Source: Pseudomonas furukawaii (GTDB lineage Bacteria; Pseudomonadota; Gammaproteobacteria; Pseudomonadales; Pseudomonadaceae). From it: 64,000 nt of DNA. The stretch lies in the NCBI RefSeq assembly GCF_002355475.1, contig NZ_AP014862.1:2108001-2172000 (forward strand). Reading direction: 5' to 3'. Within the stretch, counting starts at the first letter, position 1; each line of letters starts with the position of its first letter. Below, piece by piece: positions 37,167 to 45,529 of the stretch. Both the position numbers and the translations under genes were made by a program. Below the pieces are notes generated by a model. It was not told the DNA's origin. It searched no databases and saw nothing but the letters and a program-made list of their open reading frames with translations.

Positions 37167-37415
37167 ATGCACGATCCGTTCGAAGAATCCCTGCGGGACC
37201 TGCTGAAGGCTTCCCCTCAACCCGATCACGATGATGATGCCGCGCTGGGCCGTGTGCTCAAGACCGCGAATCGTCAGGTGGGGGCGGGGGATCTGTTCGG
37301 CCTCATGGGGCATTGGCTCGAGGCCCTGATGATGGCCCTCAACAACGGCTCTCCCCACCTGGCGCCCGTTTCGCGCCGCAATGCTTCCGTCCGTTCCGCA
37401 GATAAGGCTGATTGA
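37167..37415 (+). CDS. cfrX: CfrX small conserved protein
   Basis: A hydrophilic protein of 82 residues with an acidic stretch (PDHDDDAALG) and the segment GDLFGLMGHWLEALMMALN. Named by position and sequence in the cmaX-cfrX-cmpX-sigX-oprF cluster; its molecular role is not established. ATG 37167 is chosen because GAGG ends five bases before it; a GTG two codons earlier would overlap the ribosome site. cmpX starts two bases after its stop. Confidence 0.88.
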   Translation: MHDPFEESLRDLLKASPQPDHDDDAALGRVLKTANRQVGAGDLFGLMGHWLEALMMALNNGSPHLAPVSRRNASVRSADKAD

Positions 37416-37417
37416 AC

Positions 37418-38242
37418 ATGGAATTCGACCCCTGGACCCAAGGACTCGTTAACGCCATGACCTCGGTGTGGGCACCGGTGGCGGGCTTCATTCCGCGGCT
37501 GTTTGGTGCCCTGGTGGTGGTGCTGCTGGGCTTTGTCGTGGCCAAGTTGCTGGACACCCTGTTGTCCAAGCTCCTGGCGAAGGTAGGCCTGGACCGCCTG
37601 ATGGCAGGTACCGGACTGACCAAGATGCTGTCCCGCGCGGGCATTCAGGTCCCGGTTTCCACCCTGATCGGCAAGATCGTCTACTGGTTCGTTCTGCTGA
37701 TCTTCCTGGTGTCGGCCGCCGAATCCCTGGGGCTGGACCGCGTTTCCGCCACCCTCGACGTGCTGGCGCTCTACCTGCCCAAGGTGCTGGGTGCGGCCAT
37801 CGTTCTGCTGGCGGGCGTGCTGCTGGCGCAGCTGGTCAGCGGCCTGGTGCGCGGCGCCGCTGAGGGTGTGGGCCTGGAGTACGCCCACGGCCTGGGTCGT
37901 ATCGCCCAGGGCCTGGTGATCATCATCAGCATCTCCGTGGCCATCGGCCAGCTGGAGGTGAAGACCGAGCTGCTGAACAACGTGATCGCCATCGTGCTGA
38001 TTTCCATCGGTCTGGCGGCGGCGCTGGCCCTGGGCCTTGGCAGCCGTGAGATCGCCGGGCAGATCCTGGCCGGCATTTACGTGCGCGAGCTGTACCAGGT
38101 TGGGCAACAAGTGAAGGTCGGTGATGTCGAAGGGTCGATCGAGGAGATCGGTACGGTGAAAACCCTACTGCTCACCGAGGACGGTGAGCTGGTGTCGGTG
38201 TCCAACCGGACTTTGCTCGATCAACAGGTGTCCAGCCGCTAA
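37418..38242 (+). CDS. cmpX: CmpX, MscS-like membrane protein
   Basis: A 274-residue protein with about five membrane helices, conserved 'TM helix' repeats (RLFGALVVVLLGFVVAKLLD; YLPKVLGAAIVLLAGVLLAQ) and a C-terminal MscS-like beta segment YQVGQQVKVGDVEGSIEEIG. In P. aeruginosa CmpX affects sigX and membrane behaviour. ATG 37418 follows an AAGG site; it lies 95 bp upstream of sigX. Confidence 0.92.
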   Translation: MEFDPWTQGLVNAMTSVWAPVAGFIPRLFGALVVVLLGFVVAKLLDTLLSKLLAKVGLDRLMAGTGLTKMLSRAGIQVPVSTLIGKIVYWFVLLIFLVSAAESLGLDRVSATLDVLALYLPKVLGAAIVLLAGVLLAQLVSGLVRGAAEGVGLEYAHGLGRIAQGLVIIISISVAIGQLEVKTELLNNVIAIVLISIGLAAALALGLGSREIAGQILAGIYVRELYQVGQQVKVGDVEGSIEEIGTVKTLLLTEDGELVSVSNRTLLDQQVSSR

Positions 38243-38337
38243 CACGGCGGCTTTTCCCTGCTAATGTATGCCGCCAGACAGGGTGCGCGATCCTGCGTAC
38301 CCGGCGGCTTTTGACCTGACTGTCGGCCCGACCCGTT

Positions 38338-38928
38338 TTGAACAAGCCCCAATCGCTTACCTTGCGTTACGACCCACGCGAGCTCTCGGACGAGGAGCTG
38401 GTGGAGCGCGCGCACGTCGAGCTGTTCCATGTCACCCGAGCCTATGAAGAGTTGATGCGACGCTATCAGCGCACCTTGTTCAACGTTTGTGCCCGATATC
38501 TGGGGAACGACCGTGACGCTGATGATGTCTGTCAGGAAGTAATGCTTAAAGTGCTCTATGGATTGAAGAACTTCGAAGGCAAGTCGAAGTTTAAGACATG
38601 GCTATATAGCATCACGTACAACGAGTGCATCACCCAGTATCGGAAAGAGCGTCGAAAGCGTCGCTTGATGGATGCGCTTAGTCTCGATCCCCTGGAAGAG
38701 GCCTCCGATGAAAAGGCGCCCAAGGTCGAGGAACGGGGCGGTCTCGAGCGATGGCTGGTGCATGTCAACCCCATTGACCGGGAGATCCTGGTGCTACGTT
38801 TTGTCGCAGAGCTGGAGTTCCAGGAAATCGCCGACATCATGCACATGGGCTTGAGTGCCACGAAGATGCGTTACAAACGGGCCCTGGATCGTTTACGCGA
38901 AAAATTTTCGGGGCTCACCGAAACTTAG
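38338..38928 (+). CDS. sigX: ECF sigma factor SigX
   Basis: A 196-residue extracytoplasmic-function sigma factor. Region 2 spans YEELMRRYQRTLFNVCARYL through DVCQEVMLKVLYGLKNF, and region 4 has ADIMHMGLSATKMRYKRALDRLR. SigX responds to membrane stress and drives oprF and lipid-metabolism genes in P. aeruginosa. The start appears to be TTG 38338 because the conserved N-terminus begins there; no strong ribosome site is seen. The central part is more AT-rich than its neighbours. No anti-sigma gene is adjacent. Confidence 0.94.
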   Translation: MNKPQSLTLRYDPRELSDEELVERAHVELFHVTRAYEELMRRYQRTLFNVCARYLGNDRDADDVCQEVMLKVLYGLKNFEGKSKFKTWLYSITYNECITQYRKERRKRRLMDALSLDPLEEASDEKAPKVEERGGLERWLVHVNPIDREILVLRFVAELEFQEIADIMHMGLSATKMRYKRALDRLREKFSGLTET

Positions 38929-38968
38929 TTCGGAAAAAATTATCTCTTTAGGGGGTGGCGGGTTCTGC

Positions 38969-39010
38969 TAGAATTGCCGCCCAAGTTGTCCGGAGATTGT
39001 TCGACAACTT
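38969..39010 (+). promoter_or_regulatory. oprF promoter -10 and 5' stem-loop
   Basis: TAGAAT (38969-38974) is a good -10 box. It predicts a start near 38981, just before AAGTTGTC (38983-38990) that pairs perfectly with GACAACTT (39003-39010) around a 12-base loop. The hairpin would sit at the very 5' end of the oprF mRNA and could protect it from decay. Confidence 0.55.
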
Positions 39011-39038
39011 ACTGACCTACCAAGATGGGGATTTACGG

Positions 39039-40091
39039 ATGAAACTGAAAAACACCTTTGGCGTAGCCGTTGGCTCTCTTGTTGCCGCCTTTTCGCTGAA
39101 CGCGCTGGCTCAGGGCCAAGGCGCAGTTGAGGTGGAAGCTTTCGGTAAGCGTTACTTCACCGACAGTTCTCGCGATATCGAGAACGGCAACCTGTACGGC
39201 GGCTCCGTTGGCTACTACCTGACCGACGACGTTTCCCTGGCCCTGTCGTACGGCGAATACCACGACATGACCTCCAACGACGCCTTCGGCGCCGATGGTC
39301 ACAAGGACATCAAGGGCAACCTGGCTTCCCTGGACGCCATCTACCACTTCGGCACCCCGGGTGTGGGCCTGCGTCCTTACGTTTCTGCCGGCTTCGCCCA
39401 TCAGAACATCAGCAACATCCCGCCGCGCACCGGCCGTGACCACAGCACCTTTGCCAACGTCGGCACCGGCCTGAAGTACTACTTCACCGAGAACTTCTTC
39501 GCCAAGGCTAGCCTGGACGGCATGTACAACATCGATGCCAACGAAGCCGAGTGGATGGCTGGCGTGGGTGTTGGCGTGAACTTCGGTGGCTCCACCAAGC
39601 AAGCCGAGCCGGCTCCGGCCCCGGTTGCCGAAGTGTGCGCCGACAGCGACAACGACGGTGTGTGCGACAACGTCGACAAGTGCCCGGACACCCCGGCCAA
39701 CGTCACTGTTGACGCCGATGGCTGCCCGGCCGTTGCCGAAGTGGTACGTGTCGAGCTGGACGTCAAGTTCGACTTCGACAAGTCCAACGTGAAAGAAGAA
39801 AGCTACGGCGACATCAAGAACCTGGCTGACTTCATGAACCAGTACCCGGCTACCACCACCACCGTTGAAGGCCACACCGACTCCGTTGGTACCGACGCCT
39901 ACAACCAGAAGCTGTCCGAGCGTCGTGCCAATGCCGTTCGTGAAGTGCTGGTCAACCAGTACGGCGTAGGTGGCGAGCGCGTCAACGCTGTTGGCTACGG
40001 CGAGACCCGCCCGGTTGCCGACAACGCCACCGAAGCTGGCCGCGCCGTTAACCGTCGCGTAGAAGCTGAAGTGGAAGCCCAGGCCAAGTAA
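39039..40091 (+). CDS. oprF: Major outer membrane porin OprF
   Basis: A 350-residue porin and cell-wall anchor. The signal peptide ends ...LNALAQGQ (about 1-24); an N-terminal eight-stranded barrel follows; a Cys-rich linker has four Cys (VCADSDNDGVCDNVDKCPDT ... DGCP); the C-terminal OmpA-like domain binds peptidoglycan (VEGHTDSVGTDAYNQKLSE). GGGGAT precedes the ATG. Expected to be controlled by SigX, encoded just upstream. Confidence 0.98.
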   Translation: MKLKNTFGVAVGSLVAAFSLNALAQGQGAVEVEAFGKRYFTDSSRDIENGNLYGGSVGYYLTDDVSLALSYGEYHDMTSNDAFGADGHKDIKGNLASLDAIYHFGTPGVGLRPYVSAGFAHQNISNIPPRTGRDHSTFANVGTGLKYYFTENFFAKASLDGMYNIDANEAEWMAGVGVGVNFGGSTKQAEPAPAPVAEVCADSDNDGVCDNVDKCPDTPANVTVDADGCPAVAEVVRVELDVKFDFDKSNVKEESYGDIKNLADFMNQYPATTTTVEGHTDSVGTDAYNQKLSERRANAVREVLVNQYGVGGERVNAVGYGETRPVADNATEAGRAVNRRVEAEVEAQAK

Positions 40092-40107
40092 TTGGTTTGA
40101 GCCTCGG

Positions 40108-40133
40108 AAAAACCCGGCCAAGGCCGGGTTTTT
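40108..40133 (+). terminator. Terminator after oprF
   Basis: Stem AAAAACCCGGCC / GGCCGGGTTTTT with a two-base loop and a T run. Confidence 0.92.
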
Positions 40134-40196
40134 CTTTGCCCGGAGAAAAGCGCCGGGCCGCCTGGAGGTCGTCGATCGTGGCAGGCCGAGACTCAT

Positions 40197-40220
40197 AAAA
40201 AAGCCCGGCTTTCGCCGGGC
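40197..40220 (-). terminator. Terminator after cobA (minus strand)
   Basis: Read on the minus strand: GCCCGGC GAAA GCCGGGC followed by six T. Confidence 0.88.
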
Positions 40221-40250
40221 AAGCACTACTTCGCAGGAGCGAAGAGAGAA

Positions 40251-40988
40251 TCAGGCGCTCTGCGCCATCGGCAGCACGGCCCTGGCTGCGGCCACTTCGC
40301 CGATCACCAGGATGGCCGGGCTCTTCAGGGCGAAGGCCTGGGCGTCGGCCTGCATGTGGACCAGGGTGCTGCGGCATTCACGTTGCTGGGGCAGGGAGGC
40401 ATTCTCGATCATGGCCACGGGCATCCCGGGCGCCATGCCGCCGGCCAGCAACCCCTCACGGATGTCCGTCAGCCGTGCCACGCCCATGTAGATCACCAGG
40501 GTGGTGCCCGTCTGGGCCAGGGCCTGCCAGTTCAGGCTGCTGTCATCCTGGGTATGGGCGGTGACCAGGGTGACGCCGCGACTCACGCCGCGCAGGGTCA
40601 GGGGGATGCCGCAACCCGTGGCGCCCGCCAGTCCGGCGGTGATGCCGTTCACCAGTTCGCTCTCCACACCGTGCTGCGCCAGCCAGTCCGCCTCTTCCGA
40701 GCCGCGACCGAAGATGCAGGGGTCGCCACCTTTCAGGCGCACGACGCACTTGCCCTGGCGCGCGTAGCGCAGCATCAGGCGATGGATGAACGCCTGGGGC
40801 GTGGAGCGGCAGCCGCCACGCTTGCCGACACGAACCACGCGGGCATCAGGGCAATGCTCGAGGATCGCCGGATTGACCAGGTCGTCGATCATCACCACAT
40901 CGGCCCGGCCAAGGGCCTTGACCGCTTTCAGCGTCAGCAGCTCGGGATCACCGGGACCCGCGCCGACCAGCCAGACTTTGCCATTCAT
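40251..40988 (-). CDS. cobA: Uroporphyrinogen-III C-methyltransferase
   Basis: A 245-residue SUMT enzyme that methylates uroporphyrinogen III at C2 and C7, the entry to siroheme (needed by nitrite and sulfite reductases) and cobalamin. Signatures are WLVGAGPGDPELLTLKA, VRLKGGDPCIFGRGSEE and GCGIPLTLRGVSRGV. In P. aeruginosa it is the last gene of nirB-nirD-nasC-cobA; here it follows the shortened FAD gene directly. A strong terminator follows. Confidence 0.95.
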   Translation of the reverse strand: MNGKVWLVGAGPGDPELLTLKAVKALGRADVVMIDDLVNPAILEHCPDARVVRVGKRGGCRSTPQAFIHRLMLRYARQGKCVVRLKGGDPCIFGRGSEEADWLAQHGVESELVNGITAGLAGATGCGIPLTLRGVSRGVTLVTAHTQDDSSLNWQALAQTGTTLVIYMGVARLTDIREGLLAGGMAPGMPVAMIENASLPQQRECRSTLVHMQADAQAFALKSPAILVIGEVAAARAVLPMAQSA

Positions 40989-41024
40989 CGAAAATCTCCA
41001 GGGCGCGCGGCGCCGGCGTAGGGT

Positions 41025-42125
41025 TCAGGTCCAGGCGACGACTTCGCCGGAGGCGAGTTCGATCTGCCATTCGTGAAGTGGGCAAGCACCGGGCATGCCT
41101 TGTACTTGGCCTGGATGTGGCGCATCGCCGACACCGAGCATCTCGATTCCGGCGAGCTTGAGCCGGGTTTCAGCGGGCGAGCCGAGGTAGCGGGCGAACC
41201 CCAGCATGGCCAGGTGGTTCGCGCAGACCTTGGCCTGCTCCATGACCGGTGCGACCAGGCCGTAGGAGATGCCGCGGTGGTTGGCGCACTCGCCGATGGC
41301 GTAGATACGCGGGTCGTAGGTCTGGAGTGTATCGTCCACCAGGATGCCGTGGCGGCAGGGCAGGCCCGCCGCCTCCGCCAGCGCCGTGTTGGGTGTGATG
41401 CCGGCGGCCATCACCACCAGGTCGGCGGTGATGATCTCGCCACCCTGCAACTGAACCGCGCAGACGCGGCCGTCACCGTTGTCGATCAGCTCCTCCGTGG
41501 CGGTGCCCAGGCGGAAGCGGATGCCCCTTGCCTGCAGCGCGCGCAGCAGCTTCTCGCCCGCAGGGCGTTCCAACTGCTTTTCCAGCAGCCACTCGGCCAG
41601 GTGAACCACGGTCACGTCCATGCCCCGTTGCTTGAGTCCATTGGCGGCTTCGAGGCCCAGCAGGCCGCCGCCGATCACCACGGCATGGCTGTGGCTGCGG
41701 GCGGTCTCGATCATGGCGCGGGCGCCGGCGATATCCCGATAGCCGACCACGCCGTCGAGGCGGTTGCCGGGGATGGACAGGCGGCTGGGGGTAGAGCCGG
41801 TGGCGATCACCAGGCGGTCATAGCCTGCGCAGGTGCCGTCTTCCGCGATGACCTGGCGGCGCTGGCGGTCGATCTTCACCACATTGCGGCCCAGCAGCAG
41901 TTCGATGCCGTTGTCGGTGTACCAGGCCAGGTCGTTGAGGATGATCTCTTCGAACGACTGCTCGCCCGCCAGTACCGGCGAGAGCAGGGCGCGATTGTAG
42001 TTCGGGTGGGGTTCGGCACCGAATACGGTGATCCGGTAGTGGTCGGGCGCCAGCCTCAGAACTTCCTCGAGCGTACGCACTCCGGCCATGCCGTTTCCGA
42101 TCACCACCAACCTGGGTTTGTTCAT
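41025..42125 (-). CDS. NirB N-terminal FAD domain fused to a NirD-like Rieske tail (truncated nitrite reductase)
   Basis: Of 366 residues, about 1-325 match the NAD(P)H/FAD domain of assimilatory nitrite reductase NirB: VVIGNGMAGVRTLEEVL, ALLSPVLAGEQSFEEI, VIGGGLLGLEAANGLK and IYAIGECANHRG. NirB normally runs to about 800 residues with a [2Fe-2S] and siroheme domains; all of that is missing. Instead the last 20 residues contain CPLHEWQIELASGEVV, the second half of a NirD/Rieske cluster motif, with no first half. The likely origin is an in-frame deletion joining nirB and nirD. GGAG precedes ATG 42125; a NasT-type leader lies upstream. Nitrite reductase activity is not expected. Confidence 0.75.
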   Translation of the reverse strand: MNKPRLVVIGNGMAGVRTLEEVLRLAPDHYRITVFGAEPHPNYNRALLSPVLAGEQSFEEIILNDLAWYTDNGIELLLGRNVVKIDRQRRQVIAEDGTCAGYDRLVIATGSTPSRLSIPGNRLDGVVGYRDIAGARAMIETARSHSHAVVIGGGLLGLEAANGLKQRGMDVTVVHLAEWLLEKQLERPAGEKLLRALQARGIRFRLGTATEELIDNGDGRVCAVQLQGGEIITADLVVMAAGITPNTALAEAAGLPCRHGILVDDTLQTYDPRIYAIGECANHRGISYGLVAPVMEQAKVCANHLAMLGFARYLGSPAETRLKLAGIEMLGVGDAPHPGQVQGMPGACPLHEWQIELASGEVVAWT

Positions 42126-42156
42126 GCGGGCTCTCCTGCATAACGACCGGGCAAAC

Positions 42157-42240
42157 AAAAAAGGCGTCCCGCTGTTTCCAGCAGGACGCCTTTGTCCAAG
42201 TCCCGTTCAATCGGGAAAGTGCCGTCTCTTCGTTGAGGCG
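42157..42240 (-). promoter_or_regulatory. NasT-type antitermination leader of the nirB' operon
   Basis: Minus-strand RNA has two hairpins with hexaloops of the ANTAR pattern A-N-N-G-N-N: CGCCTC[AACGAA]GAGACG (42240-42223) and TCCCG[ATTGAA]CGGGA (42216-42201). A 15-bp terminator follows (AAAGGCGTCC..., 42193-42160, GAAA loop, T run). NasT binding to such tandem loops prevents the terminator, as known for the P. aeruginosa nirBD leader. Confidence 0.85.
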
Positions 42241-42271
42241 GGCGCTTTTTGTTGATTGTCGATTTCTACTC

Positions 42272-42288
42272 TGCAGGGCCCGTGCCAA
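42272..42288 (-). promoter_or_regulatory. Sigma-54 promoter of the nirB' operon
   Basis: On the minus strand TTGGCAC GGGCC CTGCA: the -24 GG and -12 GC are exactly 12 bases apart. Transcription would start near 42261, giving a leader of about 135 bases that contains the antitermination hairpins. Confidence 0.75.
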
Positions 42289-42376
42289 CCCGTGAACCCG
42301 CGATTCTCCGGGGGAGGGGAAGCAACGCCAGGGCTGCGGCGCCTTGTGCTGGTGCGTTGGGCCCCATCCTGGTGCG

Positions 42377-44047
42377 TCAGTTCGCCAGTAGCGCCACCAC
42401 CAGCCCCAGGTTGAACACCATTGATGCCAGGGCCAGGCCCCGCCAGACCTTGAGGGGTTCGCGCTCGAGCAGTGGCCGTGGCCGGCTGGCGAGGGCACGA
42501 CGCTCGCCTTGTTCCAGGGCCAGGAGCCATTCCTCCACGGTCTCGTAGCGGAGCTCGGGATCTGCCGTCAGTGCCCGGGCCAGGCATTCGTCCAGCCAGG
42601 GCGGCAGGTCGGGCCTGTATCGGCTGGCCGGGGTGGGGATGCCGAAGCGAGGATGCTGAAAGGCTTCCACCTCGCCGTAGGGGTAGTGCCCGGTGAGCAG
42701 GTGATACAGGGTGACGCCGGCGGCATAGAGGTCCTGTTTGGGAGAAGGTGCGTTGCCGCTGAAGGCTTCCGGGGCGATGTAGCTGGGCGTGCCGGGCAGG
42801 CTGTGGGCCTCGTCCTGGGACAGGCCGGGGCAATAGGCGAGACCGAAATCCAGTAGCCGCAACTCGCCGTCGTCCCCCCAGAGCAGGTTCTCCGGCTTGA
42901 TATCGCGGTGGAGGATGTTGCGCCGATGCAGTTGCCCGAGGGCCTTGAGCAGGCGGGGGGCGATGTCCAGCCACTCCGGCAGCACCATCGGGCCGCCCTG
43001 GCGCAGGTGTTCCGCCAGGGTCTGGCCCGCGTATTCCCGCTGTACGTAGTAGAGGTGCTGGCGTTGGGGCAGCGGGTGGGCCTCGGGGAAATGACGCCCG
43101 GCTACCCGCCGGAGGAACCACTCTTCCAGCAGCAGTGCCGGTCCTGCGTCCGGCTCGCCGTGTCGGCTGGGAGGAAGCGTCTTCAGCAGCCAGCGTCGAT
43201 CCTGGCTGTCTCGCACCCGGTAGACCATGGATTGGCGGGACTCGGCCAGCAGGCGCTCCACCTGCCAACCCTCGAATGCCTGGCCATCCTGCAGGCGTGG
43301 CGGCAATGGCCACTGCTCCAGTTGTGCCAGGGTATCCGCCAGCCCGGTTTCCGGCAGGCCGTCCACGCGGACCAGCAGCGCGCTGGCATTGTCCTGGCCT
43401 CCGGCCAGGTGGGCGGCGCTGACCAGGGCCTGGGCGGCGGCGGTGAGATCATTCTCGTCCTGCAGGATGCTGCGGATGCCCGCGTCGCCCAGTGCCGCCC
43501 AGACGCCGTCACTCACCAGCGCGAAGGCTTCGCCGGCCTGCAGCTCGCCGTCCAGGTAATCCACCACCAGATGCTGGTCCAGTCCCAGGGCGCGTTTCAG
43601 CACATGTTGCATGCCCGGTTGTTCCCACACGTGGTCTTCGCTCAGGCGGACGAGCTGCCGGCCATCCCAGCGATAGGCGCGGCAGTCGCCCACATGGGCC
43701 AGGGTGTAGCGGCGTCCGCGCAGCACCAGTGCAGTGAGGGTGGTGAGCAGGGGCTGTCCGCCACCGTTGGCCTGGAGCCATCGATTCTGGGCCACCAGAA
43801 GGCGGTCCAGGGATTGTGCGACGGCCCAGGTTTCCGGCGTGGAGTAGTAGTCGAGGGCCAGCGCCTGGAGCGTGGCTCGGGCGGCCAGGCCACCATCGGC
43901 GCACTGGCTGACACCATCGGCCAGGGCGAAGAGATAGCCTTTGCTGGCGGCCAGTGCCGGCGCTGGCGTCACCACCCGCAGGGCGTCCTGGTTCTCGGTA
44001 CGGGGGCCGATCGCGCTGGCTTCGCCAAAGCTGAGGGTCAGGGTCAT
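42377..44047 (-). CDS. stk: PP2C phosphatase-Ser/Thr kinase fusion, membrane anchored
   Basis: A 556-residue bifunctional protein. The PP2C domain (1-230) has ENQDA, ALADGVS (Asp44), HVGDCRAY, LVSDGVW (Asp180) and GGQDNAS. The kinase domain (258-515) has Lys289, HRDIKPEN (380-387) and DFG (400-402), but its glycine-rich loop is degenerate (LLAESRQSMVY). A single C-terminal helix (535-555) anchors it to the inner membrane. It lies between nasA and nirB as in P. aeruginosa, suggesting a role in nitrate assimilation control, but its targets are unknown. Confidence 0.92.
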   Translation of the reverse strand: MTLTLSFGEASAIGPRTENQDALRVVTPAPALAASKGYLFALADGVSQCADGGLAARATLQALALDYYSTPETWAVAQSLDRLLVAQNRWLQANGGGQPLLTTLTALVLRGRRYTLAHVGDCRAYRWDGRQLVRLSEDHVWEQPGMQHVLKRALGLDQHLVVDYLDGELQAGEAFALVSDGVWAALGDAGIRSILQDENDLTAAAQALVSAAHLAGGQDNASALLVRVDGLPETGLADTLAQLEQWPLPPRLQDGQAFEGWQVERLLAESRQSMVYRVRDSQDRRWLLKTLPPSRHGEPDAGPALLLEEWFLRRVAGRHFPEAHPLPQRQHLYYVQREYAGQTLAEHLRQGGPMVLPEWLDIAPRLLKALGQLHRRNILHRDIKPENLLWGDDGELRLLDFGLAYCPGLSQDEAHSLPGTPSYIAPEAFSGNAPSPKQDLYAAGVTLYHLLTGHYPYGEVEAFQHPRFGIPTPASRYRPDLPPWLDECLARALTADPELRYETVEEWLLALEQGERRALASRPRPLLEREPLKVWRGLALASMVFNLGLVVALLAN

Positions 44048-44067
44048 CGGGTGTTCCTGTCAGGCGA

Positions 44068-44090
44068 AAAGGAGCGCGGTGCGCTCCTTG
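44068..44090 (-). terminator. Hairpin between nasA and stk
   Basis: Perfect nine-base stem AAGGAGCGC / GCGCTCCTT with a three-base loop, followed on the minus strand by TTT. The short T run suggests a partial terminator or processing hairpin inside the operon. Confidence 0.5.
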
Positions 44091-44124
44091 TTCGGGTCTT
44101 CAACGGGGTCGACTGGCCCCGGGT

Positions 44125-45336
44125 TCAAACGCGGGCGGCGGTTACGGCGGCCGAGCCCCAGGTGGTGCGCCAGCGTTGCTTGACGCCGTAGAGCCCGAAC
44201 CAGGCCACGATTCCCAGGCTGGCGAACAGCCAGAGGCCCAGTTGGTAGTCGCCCGTCTGCTGCTTGATGGCGCCGAGGCCCGCGGTGAGGCAGAAACCGC
44301 CGATGCCGCCGGCCATGCCGATGAGGCCGGTCATCACGCCGATCTCCTTGTGGAAGCGCTGGGGCACCAGTTGGAACACCGCGCCATTGCCAGCGCCAAG
44401 GCTGAGCATGGCTACCACGAACAGGGCCAGGGCCAGGTTGGCGCTGGAAATATGGAACCCCACGGCGGTGATGCAGATGGAGGCGACGGTGTAGACCACC
44501 AGCAGGCTGCGGATGCCTCCGATGCGGTCCGCGAAGGCGCCGCCCAGGGGGCGCATCAGGCTACCGGCGAAGACGCAGGCGGCGGTGTAGTAGCCGGCGG
44601 TCACCGGTGCCAGGCCGTACTGGTCGTGGAAGTAGCCGGGGAGGGTGCTGGCCAGGCCGAGGAAGCCGCCGAAGGTGACGCTGTAGAACAGCATGAACCA
44701 CCAGCTGTCGCGGTCACCCAGTGCCTTGAGGTAATCGCCGAGGGCCTTGGGGGCCGGGCGGTTGGGGGCGTTGCGGGCGGCCAGGGTGAATATCACCAGG
44801 GTCAGGACCAGGGGGATCAGCGCCAGGCCGAAGACGTTGTTCCAGCCGTAGAGCGCTGCCAGGCCGGGGGCGAACAGGGCGGCCAGCACGGTGCCGGAGT
44901 TGCCGGCGCCGGCGATGCCCATGGCCTTGCCCTGGTGCTGCGGCGGATACCACTGGGACGCCAGGGGCAGGGCCACGGCGAAGGAGGCGCCGGCGAATCC
45001 GAGGAACAGCCCCAGCAACAGGGCTTGTTCATAGCTCTTGATGCCGAGTTGCCAGGCGACGAACAGCGCAGCGATCACCACCACCTGCCCGATGAGTCCA
45101 GCGGTCTTTGGCGAGGTGCGGTCGGCCAGCATGCCCATGATGAAGCGCAGCACCGCGCCGGCCAGGATTGGGGTCGCCACCATCATGGCCCGTTGCTGGG
45201 TGCTGAGCTGGAGGTCGGCGGCAATCTGGACGCCCAGGGGGCCGAGGACGTACCAGACCATGAAGCTCAGGTCGAAATAGAGGAAGGCGGAAAACAGGGT
45301 GGGCGTGTGGCCGGCTTTCCAGAAACTCGTTGTCAT
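44125..45336 (-). CDS. nasA: Nitrate/nitrite transporter (NNP family MFS)
   Basis: A 403-residue, 12-helix MFS protein. The NNP signature AGAGNSGTVLAALFAP is present, with the second GAGNGAVFQLVPQRF in the C-terminal half; VLGPLGVQIAADLQLS is typical of NasA/NarK. It imports nitrate for assimilation. ATG 45336 has GAGGTG seven bases upstream. Both a sigma-54 promoter and a terminator leader lie upstream, so control is by nitrogen status and by NasS/NasT. Confidence 0.93.
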   Translation of the reverse strand: MTTSFWKAGHTPTLFSAFLYFDLSFMVWYVLGPLGVQIAADLQLSTQQRAMMVATPILAGAVLRFIMGMLADRTSPKTAGLIGQVVVIAALFVAWQLGIKSYEQALLLGLFLGFAGASFAVALPLASQWYPPQHQGKAMGIAGAGNSGTVLAALFAPGLAALYGWNNVFGLALIPLVLTLVIFTLAARNAPNRPAPKALGDYLKALGDRDSWWFMLFYSVTFGGFLGLASTLPGYFHDQYGLAPVTAGYYTAACVFAGSLMRPLGGAFADRIGGIRSLLVVYTVASICITAVGFHISSANLALALFVVAMLSLGAGNGAVFQLVPQRFHKEIGVMTGLIGMAGGIGGFCLTAGLGAIKQQTGDYQLGLWLFASLGIVAWFGLYGVKQRWRTTWGSAAVTAARV

Positions 45337-45529
45337 CGAACACCTCATCTGCAGTTAGGGGCCGGGAAGTGCGCACGCCCTGTTCGTGGTCACGGCGGTC
45401 GCACCTCCCGGTAAAACGTCGCGCTCGTGGCGCTCCGTCCTGCGGCCGGAGCCGCAGCGGGATTGAGTGAGCTGCAAGCGAACGTCCGGGTCGCGGTCCG
45501 TCCACCGCCCCATCGCTGGGGCCGAAACG

